Part shown: positions 25,493 through 34,279 of the stretch, one piece after another
How positions within the stretch are numbered: position 1 is the stretch's first letter
How the letters are laid out: each line of letters starts with the position of its first letter
From: Marinobacter sp. LV10R510-11A
GTDB taxonomy: Bacteria; Pseudomonadota; Gammaproteobacteria; Pseudomonadales; Oleiphilaceae
Direction: 5' to 3'
Length of the DNA stretch: 64,000 bases
NCBI RefSeq assembly: GCF_900215155.1
Contig: NZ_LT907980.1
Location: 1,736,001-1,800,000, forward strand
The notes under the pieces: model-generated
What the model saw: the letters and a program-made list of their open reading frames with translations, nothing else
What the model was told of the DNA's origin: nothing
Database searches by the model: none
Translations under genes and position numbers: made by a program

Positions 25493-26439
25493 CAGGCACC
25501 AACCTGCAGAAGTTGCTCGCGCTTTACTGTGCCAACCTCTTCGCCTGCCCCATTGAACACTGGGAGTTCCGCGGAGTTTTGCCAGATCATAACGGATAGC
25601 GCAAAACGAAGGCTGTCTGCCTCATTCAGGCCATCGGAACAGGGTTCTGATTTTCGAGGCTGTGGATGGCGCTCCATCAGGTCGCCCACCGTGCGCAAAG
25701 CCAAGAGCTTCAGGCCACGGTCGCCCTTGCCAATCAGGTTTTCCACAAAGGCTGATGCCGGCCTTCGAAGGATCGCCTCCGGCGTATCGTGTTGGATAAT
25801 TCGCCCTTGATCCATCACTGCGATACGCGTAGCCAGTTTCAAGGCCTCATCAATATCGTGGGTCACAAACACAGTGGTTTTATTGAGCTGCCGCTGGATT
25901 CGTAACATTTCCTGCTGCAGGTTTTCCCGGGTGATGGCATCCAGTGCGCCAAAAGGCTCGTCCATCAAGAGAATATTAGGATCGCCCGCCAGCGCTCGTG
26001 CCACGCCCACCCGCTGGGCCTGGCCGCCGGAAAGCTGGTGGGGATATTTGATAGCGTCGGTTTCCGGGTTCAGCCCTAGCAGGGTTAGCAGTTCATTTAC
26101 GCGTTTATCACGTTTGTGGGCTGGCCATTTGAGTAGATCGGGCACCACGCCGATATTGCGAGCGACAGTCCAATGGGGGAACAACCCGGTGCTCTGTATG
26201 ACGTAGCCCATATTCAGTCGCAGCGCCTCGGGGTCGGCTTTGTTGATATCCTCGCCATCCACAAGAATTTCGCCGCTGGTGCGGGGCAAAAGGCGATTGA
26301 TCATCCTTAGCGTGGTGGATTTTCCGCAGCCGGAACTGCCCACAAGAACGCAGACTTCGCCGGTTTCTATGGTCAGATCAATATCATCAACCGCCACCGC
26401 ATCACCGAACCGGCGAGTGACACCTTTCAGCTCAATCAC
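25492..26439 (-). CDS. yehX: Betaine/choline-type ABC transporter ATPase (YehX-like)
   Basis: This 315-residue ATPase has Walker A GSSGCGKST, signature LSGGQAQRVGVARAL, Walker B ILLMDEPFGALD and the H-loop FVTHD. A CBS-like C-terminal extension (about 250-315) is typical of osmolyte transporters that sense ionic strength. The start codon is GTG, overlapping the stop of the upstream permease gene (GTGA). It couples ATP use to the two permeases of the cluster. Confidence 0.9.
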   Translation of the reverse strand: MIELKGVTRRFGDAVAVDDIDLTIETGEVCVLVGSSGCGKSTTLRMINRLLPRTSGEILVDGEDINKADPEALRLNMGYVIQSTGLFPHWTVARNIGVVPDLLKWPAHKRDKRVNELLTLLGLNPETDAIKYPHQLSGGQAQRVGVARALAGDPNILLMDEPFGALDAITRENLQQEMLRIQRQLNKTTVFVTHDIDEALKLATRIAVMDQGRIIQHDTPEAILRRPASAFVENLIGKGDRGLKLLALRTVGDLMERHPQPRKSEPCSDGLNEADSLRFALSVMIWQNSAELPVFNGAGEEVGTVKREQLLQVGA

Positions 26440-27611
26440 TTTGGGGTCTCCCGAAATTTCAATGCAGACAGGATGCCATCGGCCGCCAACGCCAGGAAGA
26501 TTGTGGGCAACGCACCAAGCAGTACCAGATCCATGGCAGCCTGGCCGAGGCCCTGAAAAATGAACGTGCCGAAGCCTCCCGCGCCGATCAGCGCAGCGAC
26601 AGCGGTCAGGCCAATGGCTTGTATGGTGGTAATTCGCACGCCTTCAATAATGACCGGCAGGGCCAGAGGCAGTTTCACCTGCATAAATATCTGTCGCTCG
26701 CTCATTCCCATACCTCGCCCGGCGTCGACCACAGACTCAGGCACTTCCATCAAAGCGACATAGGTATTGCGCACCAATGGCAGCAGGCTATAGGCAATCA
26801 GTGCCAGCAGCGCGGGCGCCCAGCCAATGCCCCGGATGCCCAGTGTCTGTAAAAAGGGAAAAGCCGCAGATAGAGCGCCCAACGGCGCAATTAACAACCC
26901 GAAAAGCGCCAGACTGGGGATGGTCTGCATAAAACTGACCAGCCCCAGCAGCGGCCGTCGCCAGCGCTCTCGCCGCACCATAACCAGCGCCAAAGCGAAA
27001 GCCAGCACCGCGCTTATGGCAACGGCACCGAGTGACAATGACAAATGTACGGTTAATGCTTGGGAGAACTGGTCCGCCCGATTGGTGTACTCGCGGATAA
27101 GCGACAGGCTAGACAGCCCCTCACGGCTGGCGCAGAGCCACCAACCAGTAACAACCAGCAGCACGGTAGATAACTGCAGGCGACGGGAGGCTTTGAGCTG
27201 GCCCAGTGTTTCTAAAAGCATCAGGGCCAGAAAAAACGCCAAACACCAGAACCCGGCACCTATGCCAATCCGGGCATAAGCGGCATCCGATGGAAGCCTG
27301 CGCAGCGCAAACACTTCAAGCAGCAGAGGCAAGCCCATCAGTGCGGCCGTCAGCAATACCGTTAGTATCAAAAAGCGTGTGTGAATAGGCCTTGTTGCCA
27401 GCACAACCACTGCCAACAGCAGGGACGAAACAATGATTGCCCCAAGCCAGCCTGTTGCGCCATAGAGGCCGTAGCCGTTTCCAGAAACAATACGGTTGGG
27501 CAGCACTACGCCGAGATTGAGCAGCCACACCAATCCGAGCGCAGCCAGTGCTAACACCGGTATTACACGGTTAGACAGCACACGGTTCGGCAGCGTTGTT
27601 GATGAAGGCAC
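26436..27611 (-). CDS. yehY: Betaine/choline-type ABC transporter permease, long form (YehY-like)
   Basis: This 391-residue permease has an extra N-terminal block of about five membrane segments (1-165) in front of the standard binding-protein-dependent permease domain. The loop PESVVDAGRGMGMSERQIFMQVKLPLALPVI matches that of the short permease. The length agrees with E. coli YehY. The start is GTG at 27611, three bases behind the binding-protein stop codon. Confidence 0.88.
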   Translation of the reverse strand: MPSSTTLPNRVLSNRVIPVLALAALGLVWLLNLGVVLPNRIVSGNGYGLYGATGWLGAIIVSSLLLAVVVLATRPIHTRFLILTVLLTAALMGLPLLLEVFALRRLPSDAAYARIGIGAGFWCLAFFLALMLLETLGQLKASRRLQLSTVLLVVTGWWLCASREGLSSLSLIREYTNRADQFSQALTVHLSLSLGAVAISAVLAFALALVMVRRERWRRPLLGLVSFMQTIPSLALFGLLIAPLGALSAAFPFLQTLGIRGIGWAPALLALIAYSLLPLVRNTYVALMEVPESVVDAGRGMGMSERQIFMQVKLPLALPVIIEGVRITTIQAIGLTAVAALIGAGGFGTFIFQGLGQAAMDLVLLGALPTIFLALAADGILSALKFRETPK

Positions 27612-27614
27612 TGA

Positions 27615-28511
27615 TTAATCCAGGCTAAGGCTTTCCAGATAGTCCCGGGCCACCGCTTCTGCAGGGGCACCTTCGACCGCCACCTTTGCATTCAACTCTT
27701 GCAGCGTTTCCAGATCAAGCGACTCAAACACCGGCTTTAGCAGCGCGCGTATTTTGGGATAGGTCTTCAATACGCTTGCCCGGATAATCGGTGTCGGTTG
27801 ATAGACCGGCTGCACGCCTTTGGTGTCTTGCATCACTTTCAGGCCCAAAGCGTTCAAACCGCCATCTGTGCCATAGGCCATAGCGCCGTTAACGTCATTG
27901 GAGTTAATCGCCGCCGCCCTCAGGGTCGCTGCAGTGTTTCCGCCAGACAGAATCAGAAGCTGATCAGACGTTAGCTTGAACCCGTAGGCTTTCTGGAACG
28001 CAGGGAGGGCGCTGGCCGACCCGACAAACTCAGCACTGGCCGCAAACTTAAAGGGCTTGCCAGCGTTTATGTAATCCGCCAAATCTTCCAGGGTTTTGAG
28101 GTTGTTCTTTTCAGCCAAATCGCCGCGCACGCTCATAGCCCAAGTGTTGTTGGCGTTCGCAGGGGTGAGCCAAACAATACCCTCAGCGTTGAGGTCAAGC
28201 TCGGCCGCCATGTCGTAAGCCTTTGCAGCATTTTTCCACACCGGGCTGTCTGCCTGATCGTAAAAGAACGCGGCATTGCCTGTGTACTCGGGGTAAAGAT
28301 CAATCTCTCCGGCCTTAATCGCACTGCGTACAATGCTAGTGCTACCAAGCTGTAGTCGGTTTTCTACTGGAATACCTCCGCTCTCCAGGCGCTGCAGAAT
28401 CATCTGACCGAGGACTCCCCCCTCTGTGTCGATTTTTGAGGAAACCACCACCGGCTCCTGCGCCGAAACCGTGCCGGTTACACACAGCAGCGCAAGCGCA
28501 AGACACCGCAT
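27615..28511 (-). CDS. osmF: Betaine-type substrate-binding protein (OsmF/YehZ-like)
   Basis: This periplasmic protein of about 298 residues belongs to the OpuAC/YehZ family. It begins with a signal peptide (MRCLALALLCVTGTVSA) and the conserved block SKIDTEGGVLGQMILQRLES ... GEIDLYPEYTGNA. I choose ATG 28511 because the signal peptide starts there. An ATG at 28610 would add 33 non-signal-like residues. It captures the osmolyte and delivers it to the permeases downstream in the same operon. Confidence 0.87.
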   Translation of the reverse strand: MRCLALALLCVTGTVSAQEPVVVSSKIDTEGGVLGQMILQRLESGGIPVENRLQLGSTSIVRSAIKAGEIDLYPEYTGNAAFFYDQADSPVWKNAAKAYDMAAELDLNAEGIVWLTPANANNTWAMSVRGDLAEKNNLKTLEDLADYINAGKPFKFAASAEFVGSASALPAFQKAYGFKLTSDQLLILSGGNTAATLRAAAINSNDVNGAMAYGTDGGLNALGLKVMQDTKGVQPVYQPTPIIRASVLKTYPKIRALLKPVFESLDLETLQELNAKVAVEGAPAEAVARDYLESLSLD

Positions 28512-28680
28512 CAGCGATTGCGAAATCCCACGACACGCTCTGTTCGAAGCCAGAGTTTTATACTGGCGCTTTACTCGACATATTCTGTAACTTGGGAGAG
28601 ACACAGGCATTCCTCTTGTTTATTGGGCTGCATTGGGCAACCCAGAATTCAATGAGTTGAAAGGCATTAAAAACGTATCA

Positions 28681-29811
28681 TCAGCCCTGAATCGCCTCCA
28701 GCGCTACCTGCAGATTCTCCACCGTTCGTTCCACATTGTTTAGCTTTTCCAAACCAAACAGCCCCATGCGAAACGTGCGGAAGCTCTCTGGTTCATCGCA
28801 CATCAGCGGTACGCCCGCCGCAATCTGCAAGCCCTGTTCACGGAACAGGCTGGTGTTGTGGATGTTGATGTTGTCGGTATGCAGAACCACCACACTGGAT
28901 GACTCAAAGCCAGGCGCAGCAACGCTTTTGAACCCAGCGTTGTAGAACAGCTCCCGCACCTGTTGGCCAAGCTCCACTTGGCGCTGATAAAGCAGATCCG
29001 GGCCGGTGTTCAGAGTTTCTAGCATGGCGTTACGCAGCACCACCAGCGTGTCGGTAGGCATGGTTGCGTGGTAGGCGTGGCTGCCGGACTCATAGGCCTG
29101 CATTATCTGGGACCATTTGCGCAGGTCTGCCGCAAAGCTACTGCTGGTGGTTTCTTCCATGCGGGCGATAGCGCGTTCGCTCAATGTGATCAGAGCAGCG
29201 CAAGGTGAGGCACTCCAGCCTTTCTGGGGCGCGCTGATCAGTACGTCTACGCCACAGGCCGTGGTATCAACCCACAAAGCACCGGAGGCCACGCAATCCA
29301 GCACGAACAGGCCGTTCACGTCCTTAACCGCTGCGCCAATGGTTTTTAGGTATTCATCCGGCAGAACAATGCCAGACGCGGTTTCCACATGGGGAACAAA
29401 CACCACAGCGGGCTTCTCTGCCCTGATGCGGTCCGCGACCTCTTCTGCGGGAACAGGTGCGTATGCGGCCTGGGGCGTATTGTCCAGAGTTTTGGCCTTG
29501 AGCACGGATATGTTGTCGGTGATTCGACCTGCTTCCAGTATCTGGGTCCAGCGGTAACTGAACCAGCCGTTGCGAACAATAAGGCAGCGCTCTCCATTGG
29601 CAAACTGGCGGGCGACGGCTTCCATCCCAAAACTGCCGCCACCGGGCACAACCACCGCGCCTTTGGCGTTATAGACTTGCCGCAGTGTGGAGGAAATATC
29701 CCGCATCACCTGCTGAAAGGGTGCCGACATGTGGTTTAGTGAACGGTCATTGAATACCACGGAGTATTCCAGTAACCCATCTGGGTCAACAGAAGGAAAC
29801 AATTTGGACAT
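28681..29811 (-). CDS. Class V PLP-dependent aminotransferase (alanine-glyoxylate type)
   Basis: This 376-residue fold-type I enzyme has a GGGSFGMEA phosphate-binding loop (about 57-65), HVETASG (141-147), Asp172 in VLDCVASG and the PLP lysine Lys197 in SAPQKGWSASP. This arrangement is that of serine-pyruvate/alanine-glyoxylate aminotransferases, which interconvert alanine or serine with glyoxylate or pyruvate. It stands alone upstream of the betaine transporter on the same strand (70 bp from stop to the longer osmF reading), so joint transcription is possible. The exact substrate is unknown. Confidence 0.8.
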   Translation of the reverse strand: MSKLFPSVDPDGLLEYSVVFNDRSLNHMSAPFQQVMRDISSTLRQVYNAKGAVVVPGGGSFGMEAVARQFANGERCLIVRNGWFSYRWTQILEAGRITDNISVLKAKTLDNTPQAAYAPVPAEEVADRIRAEKPAVVFVPHVETASGIVLPDEYLKTIGAAVKDVNGLFVLDCVASGALWVDTTACGVDVLISAPQKGWSASPCAALITLSERAIARMEETTSSSFAADLRKWSQIMQAYESGSHAYHATMPTDTLVVLRNAMLETLNTGPDLLYQRQVELGQQVRELFYNAGFKSVAAPGFESSSVVVLHTDNINIHNTSLFREQGLQIAAGVPLMCDEPESFRTFRMGLFGLEKLNNVERTVENLQVALEAIQG

Positions 29812-30189
29812 GAGTAGGACGTTCCTTGCCTGATGCAGTCTGTGGATGAATCGTTTATGGTATCAGTCTAACAAATCTGGCGTTATGCGCTTTATTTCTG
29901 AGGCTTTACGCAAGCCTACTTGTGGAACCCGGCAAAAGCTTATAAATTGACCAAAGTGGCCAAGTTCCCGCCTTTCCTTTATTTATCCAAACAACACACT
30001 AGGTGAGCCTGTGAGAACGCTTTTCTCAGAGACCATTCCTTTCTATCATTTAAGTGCCCGCCGCCAGGCAGGCACTGCCGGTGTGTTGCCCGCTTTTCTC
30101 TTTTCTCGCTGAATCCGCTTTTGAAACGCCGGGTTCGGCGCTTGAACCCTGAAATCCTGAGTTATTAATTATTTTTTCTGGAGATTACT
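29812..30189. other. Intergenic region between the aminotransferase and rnk
   Basis: No gene is visible in these 378 bp. A small inverted repeat, TGAGAA at 30012-30017 with TTCTCA at 30023-30028, lies in the rnk leader. It is followed by a pyrimidine-rich stretch and a GGAG ribosome-binding site at about 30180. Divergent promoters for both genes must lie here, but I cannot place them with confidence. Confidence 0.4.
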
Positions 30190-30573
30190 ATGGCTGACAT
30201 GCCGGCAATATTGGTTGCTGAAGAAGATTTTAATCGTTTGTCTACCCTGATTGAAAAACAGGGTGATTCTGATGTTGCAGACGGTCTAGAGAATGAGCTA
30301 AGCCGGGCTACGCTTGTGCCGCTTGCAGAAATGCCTGCCCACGTAGTAACGATGAATTCGAGTGTGCGCTTTCAGAATACGGATAGCGGCAAGGAGCACG
30401 AACTGACCCTGGTGTATCCCCATGAGGTGGGTACCGGAGATGGCAAGATTTCTATTTTAGCGCCAGCGGGCTCGGCCCTGCTTGGGCTTTCGGTAGGAGA
30501 GTCCATCGAATGGCCGATCCGTGGCCGCGCCAATATCCATCTTAAGATCATTAACGTTACCCGTCAGGGCTGA
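30190..30573 (+). CDS. rnk: Regulator of nucleoside diphosphate kinase, Rnk
   Basis: This 127-residue protein has a short N-terminal helical hairpin (about 1-50) and a GreA/GreB-like C-terminal FKBP fold (GKEHELTLVYP ... ISILAPAGSALLGLSVGESIEWPI). It lacks the long Gre coiled coil. This matches Rnk, which binds RNA polymerase and influences nucleoside diphosphate kinase levels. It is a single gene with a GGAG site seven bases before the ATG and hairpins after the stop. Confidence 0.92.
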   Translation: MADMPAILVAEEDFNRLSTLIEKQGDSDVADGLENELSRATLVPLAEMPAHVVTMNSSVRFQNTDSGKEHELTLVYPHEVGTGDGKISILAPAGSALLGLSVGESIEWPIRGRANIHLKIINVTRQG

Positions 30574-30617
30574 TCGTCGGGTAACGGCTACGGGGTGGCC
30601 TGCAAAGACCACCCCGT
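30555..30617. terminator. Two tandem hairpins between convergent rnk and the chemoreceptor gene
   Basis: CGTTACCCG (30555-30563) pairs with CGGGTAACG (30578-30586), and ACGGGGTGG (30590-30598) pairs with CCACCCCGT (30609-30617). They lie at the shared 3' end of the two convergent genes. Neither is followed by a good U-run, so termination may be weak or Rho-assisted. Confidence 0.5.
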
Positions 30618-32239
30618 CAGCGATCCTTTCTGGTCAGTTGAAACTGCTCAATGGTTTTTCTGAGCGCTTCTGCCATCACAAGCAAGTCACCCGCAATACC
30701 CGCTGTTTCCTGGGCATCCGTTGACGCCTGCTCTGCCGAACGGCTGATCTCGATCACGTTCTGATTAATAGCCTCTGACACATCGCTCTGCTCATTCGCC
30801 GCGCTTTCCATCTCTTGGTTCAGGGATGTAATTTCACGAACAGCGGAGGCAATACTCTGCAATTCGGATTCTACTTTCAAAATGGCCTCTACCTGGTGGC
30901 CGGCCATGTCCGATGCATGGCGCATGGTAGCCACACAATCAACCACTTCGTTTTTAAGACCGCTTATGGTTTTGCGGATTTCTTCTGTGGACACCTGAGT
31001 GCGCGATGCCAACGCGCGAACTTCATCCGCGACTACAGAGAAGCCACGCCCCTGCTCCCCGGCTCTGGCAGCCTCAATGGCTGCGTTCAGCGCCAGCAGG
31101 TTAGTCTGCTCGGCAATGTTGGAGATTTCTTCCACCATGTTTGCCATCTGGCTGGTGCGCTGGTTCAGATCTTCGATTCGCTTGGCACCACCCTGCACTT
31201 CGGTATTCAAGGCCTCAATACCTTCCACCGCGGTGCGCGCCAAGCGCTCGCCGCTATTGGCTGATTCGGCAGTTTCTGCCGACTTGCGGGTCGTGTGGTT
31301 GGCGTTTTCGCGCACCTGGACAGCCGATGCGGCCATTTCCGTTGTAGCGCTGGCAACTTGATCGGTATTGTCCTTCTGCGCCATCACTTCGCGGCCAGTG
31401 GTTTCGGCTTTTGCTGCAATGCTACGGGCTGCCTTCTCCACCTGCTCGGCGTTATCCATAACCGTGTGCATACTTTCGCGGATTTTTGCCATCATGCGAT
31501 TGAACGCTAGGGATACGGAACCGATTTCGTCGTTACGGGAAACGTCCAATTCAATGGTGAGATCGGAGTTTCCAGAAATCTCATCCATACTTCTCTGAAG
31601 CCGGCGCAATCTGGAGAAAACCAATCGATTCAAAGCCAGCGCAGTCAGAAAAAATACCGTTATAAAGATCGCGATTTGAATACCGCCACTGGCAAATAAT
31701 TGCTGACGCAATCCGTCATCACTCTCTGCCAGGGAGTAGTCCACACGAATTGCTCCCAGCACATCGCCTTCCTGTGCCTGATGACATCCCAGGCAGTTCA
31801 CGCCCTGGTAGTCTTCCCGCGCAATAACAGGCTCAATCAGCGTATATACGCGCCCGTCATCGTTGCTTGAATAACGCTCAATCCTTTCGCCCGCCAAGGC
31901 CTTTCTATCGTCCGGGCCTCGCTTTTGTTCCGTTTGCGTTCCCTTGCCAAACATCCGGTTCAACTGGTCGCTGCGCACTACTCTTACATCCAGCACATCC
32001 TTCGGAGCCATCACCTTGTCCCGAAGCACATCACGGTTATTAATCGTGCCGGTCACCATCATGGTATTCAGCCCATCAAAATAGGACTTGGCAAGGCCAT
32101 CCACATACTTGTGGCTGAACTCCTCCATGTGATCGCGCTGGGCATTAGCGCTGTAAAGCACGGTAAAAACCAGAATGAGTGAAAACGCGGCTGCCAGAGC
32201 AGCGAGTAGCAGAAAACGGATGGAATAGTGTTTTTTCAT
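30617..32239 (-). CDS. Methyl-accepting chemotaxis protein with periplasmic CxxCH haem motif
   Basis: This 540-residue inner-membrane chemoreceptor has a membrane segment at about 8-30 and a periplasmic sensor at 31-185. A second segment lies at about 186-208, then HAMP to about 265 and the signalling domain, with the conserved hairpin tip EISNIAEQTNLLALNAAIEAAR followed by GRGFSVVADEVRALA. The sensor contains Cys149-x-x-Cys152-His153, the c-type haem attachment motif, so it probably binds haem and senses redox state or a gas. This resembles DUF3365/Tll0287-type sensors. A CTGAT-N4-ATCAG site lies 130 bp upstream. No other che genes are nearby. Confidence 0.9.
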   Translation of the reverse strand: MKKHYSIRFLLLAALAAAFSLILVFTVLYSANAQRDHMEEFSHKYVDGLAKSYFDGLNTMMVTGTINNRDVLRDKVMAPKDVLDVRVVRSDQLNRMFGKGTQTEQKRGPDDRKALAGERIERYSSNDDGRVYTLIEPVIAREDYQGVNCLGCHQAQEGDVLGAIRVDYSLAESDDGLRQQLFASGGIQIAIFITVFFLTALALNRLVFSRLRRLQRSMDEISGNSDLTIELDVSRNDEIGSVSLAFNRMMAKIRESMHTVMDNAEQVEKAARSIAAKAETTGREVMAQKDNTDQVASATTEMAASAVQVRENANHTTRKSAETAESANSGERLARTAVEGIEALNTEVQGGAKRIEDLNQRTSQMANMVEEISNIAEQTNLLALNAAIEAARAGEQGRGFSVVADEVRALASRTQVSTEEIRKTISGLKNEVVDCVATMRHASDMAGHQVEAILKVESELQSIASAVREITSLNQEMESAANEQSDVSEAINQNVIEISRSAEQASTDAQETAGIAGDLLVMAEALRKTIEQFQLTRKDR

Positions 32240-32367
32240 AGCAACCTGGTCAAAGAACCAATCCGAAGGACGTATCAGAGCGCGAGGATTAACCCGGCGC
32301 TTTCAAAACTTCACTGTTGTTTACGGCAAAGTGGCGGGTAACTTTATAGATATGCATCAAATATTTA

Positions 32368-32381
32368 CTGATTCAGATCAG
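32368..32381. promoter_or_regulatory. FNR/Anr-like palindrome
   Basis: CTGATTCAGATCAG is a perfect dyad close to the FNR/Anr consensus TTGAT-N4-ATCAA. It sits between the divergent haem chemoreceptor and the 221-aa gene. Position and symmetry support an oxygen-responsive site. One changed base in each half-site makes it uncertain. Confidence 0.4.
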
Positions 32382-32481
32382 AATCACGCGCTTTTACCGA
32401 CTGGCCCGGAACATGCATACCACATGTGACAGACGATCATTTTCTGGCGCGCGTTTGCGAGCCGGTGGAGGAACATAAGCC

Positions 32482-33147
32482 ATGTCACTGCTGACATCTC
32501 TTATTCAGGCAAGCACTCGCTTTCAACAAACCCTGGAGAATCGCCCGGCCACAAGCGGGGCGGAAGAACAAAAGGCCAAAGGTGCTGGCGGCGCAGAGGC
32601 AGTAAGACCGGCAAGCCCCGGCGATGACCGCTTCACTCCCTCAGGAGACTCACTGAGTGATGCCGGCCGACTGAAATCGCAGAAGTTACCACTGTCGGAT
32701 TACAAACAAACGGTAGGGCAGGATCTTGCCTTCATAAGGGAGACGCTGCGGCACAAACTTGCCGAATACAACCTGAACCCGGCCACCGCTGTAAGTGTGA
32801 ATAAAGATGATGGCGGCAAAATTGAAGTAGGCGGAAAGCTGGCAGAAGAAACCCGCACCCGCATAGAGAATGACCTAAACCTGAACAAGAACTTTACGGA
32901 TGCGTTCAGCCGGCTGAGCGTAAACGAGCCGACACTGCACTTCATGGATAACGCTTTGAAGCTTAATCAGGCCTACGGCGTGAACAATTCACTGCTGGAC
33001 ACTCTGATCAGTGAGAACCAGCAGTTCAACGGCTTGCAGGATCTCGTAAACCGTTACGACACCCTGCGCCGTTCGGCCCCGACCAGCCCGTTTGAAGCAG
33101 CGGGAAATCGAGATGCTTACGCCTTCAACCTGAACACTCGCGCCTGA
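32482..33147 (+). CDS. Hypothetical soluble protein, 221 aa
   Basis: I do not recognise this protein. Residues 1-65 are low-complexity and polar, with alanine, glycine and proline (likely disordered). From about 70 it is predicted helical and compact (SDYKQTVGQDLAFIRETLRH ... NALKLNQAYGVNNSLLDTLI). There is no signal peptide and no membrane segment. The start ATG at 32482 is preceded by GGAGG. The next gene is convergent and starts its 3' end 3 bp away. The general look recalls flagellar or secreted-substrate helper proteins, but this is not evidence of function. Confidence 0.75.
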   Translation: MSLLTSLIQASTRFQQTLENRPATSGAEEQKAKGAGGAEAVRPASPGDDRFTPSGDSLSDAGRLKSQKLPLSDYKQTVGQDLAFIRETLRHKLAEYNLNPATAVSVNKDDGGKIEVGGKLAEETRTRIENDLNLNKNFTDAFSRLSVNEPTLHFMDNALKLNQAYGVNNSLLDTLISENQQFNGLQDLVNRYDTLRRSAPTSPFEAAGNRDAYAFNLNTRA

Positions 33148-33150
33148 GCA

Positions 33151-33774
33151 TTACACTTCAAACGGTGTCGGGTCGCCCTTGCCAACGCGGGTGACCACTG
33201 GCACCTCGCCGGTAAAGTTAACCACCGTGGTGGGCTCCATTCCGCAAAAACCACCATCAATAATCAGATCCAACTCATGCTCCAGCGTATCCCGGATATC
33301 GTAGGGATCTGTCATGGGGTCGGACTCGCCGGGTAAAATCAGTGTACTGCTCATAATAGGCTCGCCAAGCTCGCCCAGAAGCGCCTGAACAATCGCGTTA
33401 TCGGGAACCCGTACGCCAATCGTGCGACGTTTAGGGTTCAGCAAGCGCCGTGGCACTTCATTGGTCGCATCCAGAATGAACGTATACGCCCCAGGTGTGA
33501 ACGTTTTCAAAAGCCGGTACTGAGTGTTATCCACCTTGGCATACACCCCGATATCAGACAGATCCCGACACATCAGCGTAAAGTTGTGCTTGTCATCCAG
33601 TTTACGTATGCGCTTGATTCGGTCCTGTGCCTGTTTTTCTCCCAGGTGGCAGCCAATGGCATAGCCCGAATCGGTGGGATACACCACAACACCGCCTTTT
33701 CTAAGGATGTCGACCGCCTGTTTAACCAACCGCAGTTGCGGGTTTTCAGGATGAATTTGAAAGAACTGGCTCAT
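33151..33774 (-). CDS. yciO: YciO/Sua5/YrdC-family protein
   Basis: This 207-residue protein has the YrdC fold: an N-terminal VVVYPTDSGYAIGC block, IKRIRKLDDKHNFTLMC, and RTIGVRVPDN with MSSTL further on. The YrdC domain binds ATP and double-stranded RNA and in TsaC makes threonylcarbamoyl-AMP for tRNA modification. The sequence details and length suit the YciO branch rather than TsaC. ATG 33774 is chosen because it has a GGAGGGG site and overlaps the bolA-like stop (ATGA). The frame upstream of it is not coding. Confidence 0.85.
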   Translation of the reverse strand: MSQFFQIHPENPQLRLVKQAVDILRKGGVVVYPTDSGYAIGCHLGEKQAQDRIKRIRKLDDKHNFTLMCRDLSDIGVYAKVDNTQYRLLKTFTPGAYTFILDATNEVPRRLLNPKRRTIGVRVPDNAIVQALLGELGEPIMSSTLILPGESDPMTDPYDIRDTLEHELDLIIDGGFCGMEPTTVVNFTGEVPVVTRVGKGDPTPFEV

Positions 33775-34142
33775 GAATCCCCTCCATTCTGATTTTGAAC
33801 GCCTGAAACCGCTTGCTGCGGATCGGCCTTGGAACCGCCCATACAATTCGGCGACGCCGGCGCAACCTGCCCAGATGCCTCCCACTCCTCTGGTGAGTAT
33901 AGATGCAACGCCAGCGCATGCACGCCACCGACCATTTCTAACTCTTTCGCAAGCACTTTATAGATAGCCTGATGCCGCTTAACCTTCATTTGCCCCTCAA
34001 ACGCCGGCGACACCATCGTCACCTTAAAATGCGTCTCTGAATTTGGCGGCACGCTGTGCTTATGGCTTTCGTTTTCCACCTGAAGAATGCTGGCATCAAA
34101 CGCCTCATTCAGCTTGGTTTCGAGCGTGTTCTGGATTTTCAT
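33771..34142 (-). CDS. bolA: BolA-family protein
   Basis: This 123-residue protein has a BolA domain at about 1-95 with the characteristic SHKHSVPPNSETHFKVTMVS, the basic stretch MKVKRHQAIYKVL and HALALHLYSPEEW, followed by a variable polar tail. BolA proteins pair with monothiol glutaredoxins in iron-sulphur handling and affect morphology and envelope genes. It is translationally coupled to the YciO-type gene (ATGA overlap). Confidence 0.88.
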   Translation of the reverse strand: MKIQNTLETKLNEAFDASILQVENESHKHSVPPNSETHFKVTMVSPAFEGQMKVKRHQAIYKVLAKELEMVGGVHALALHLYSPEEWEASGQVAPASPNCMGGSKADPQQAVSGVQNQNGGDS

Positions 34143-34279
34143 CGCTAACTAACTCCCATATCCGCCTTAATAAAGATAAACAGTCTACTACAAGAGACAA
34201 GCCACCCGAACCTTGACACCCCACTGCCAAACAGCCACATTCCCAACCCACTTCACCCCAGATAAAACCAAGCCCAATC

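Noticed and set aside
28511..28610. Longer N terminus for the osmF-like gene from ATG 28610
   Set aside because: It would put 33 basic, non-signal residues before a good signal peptide, and its ribosome-binding site is too close to the ATG.
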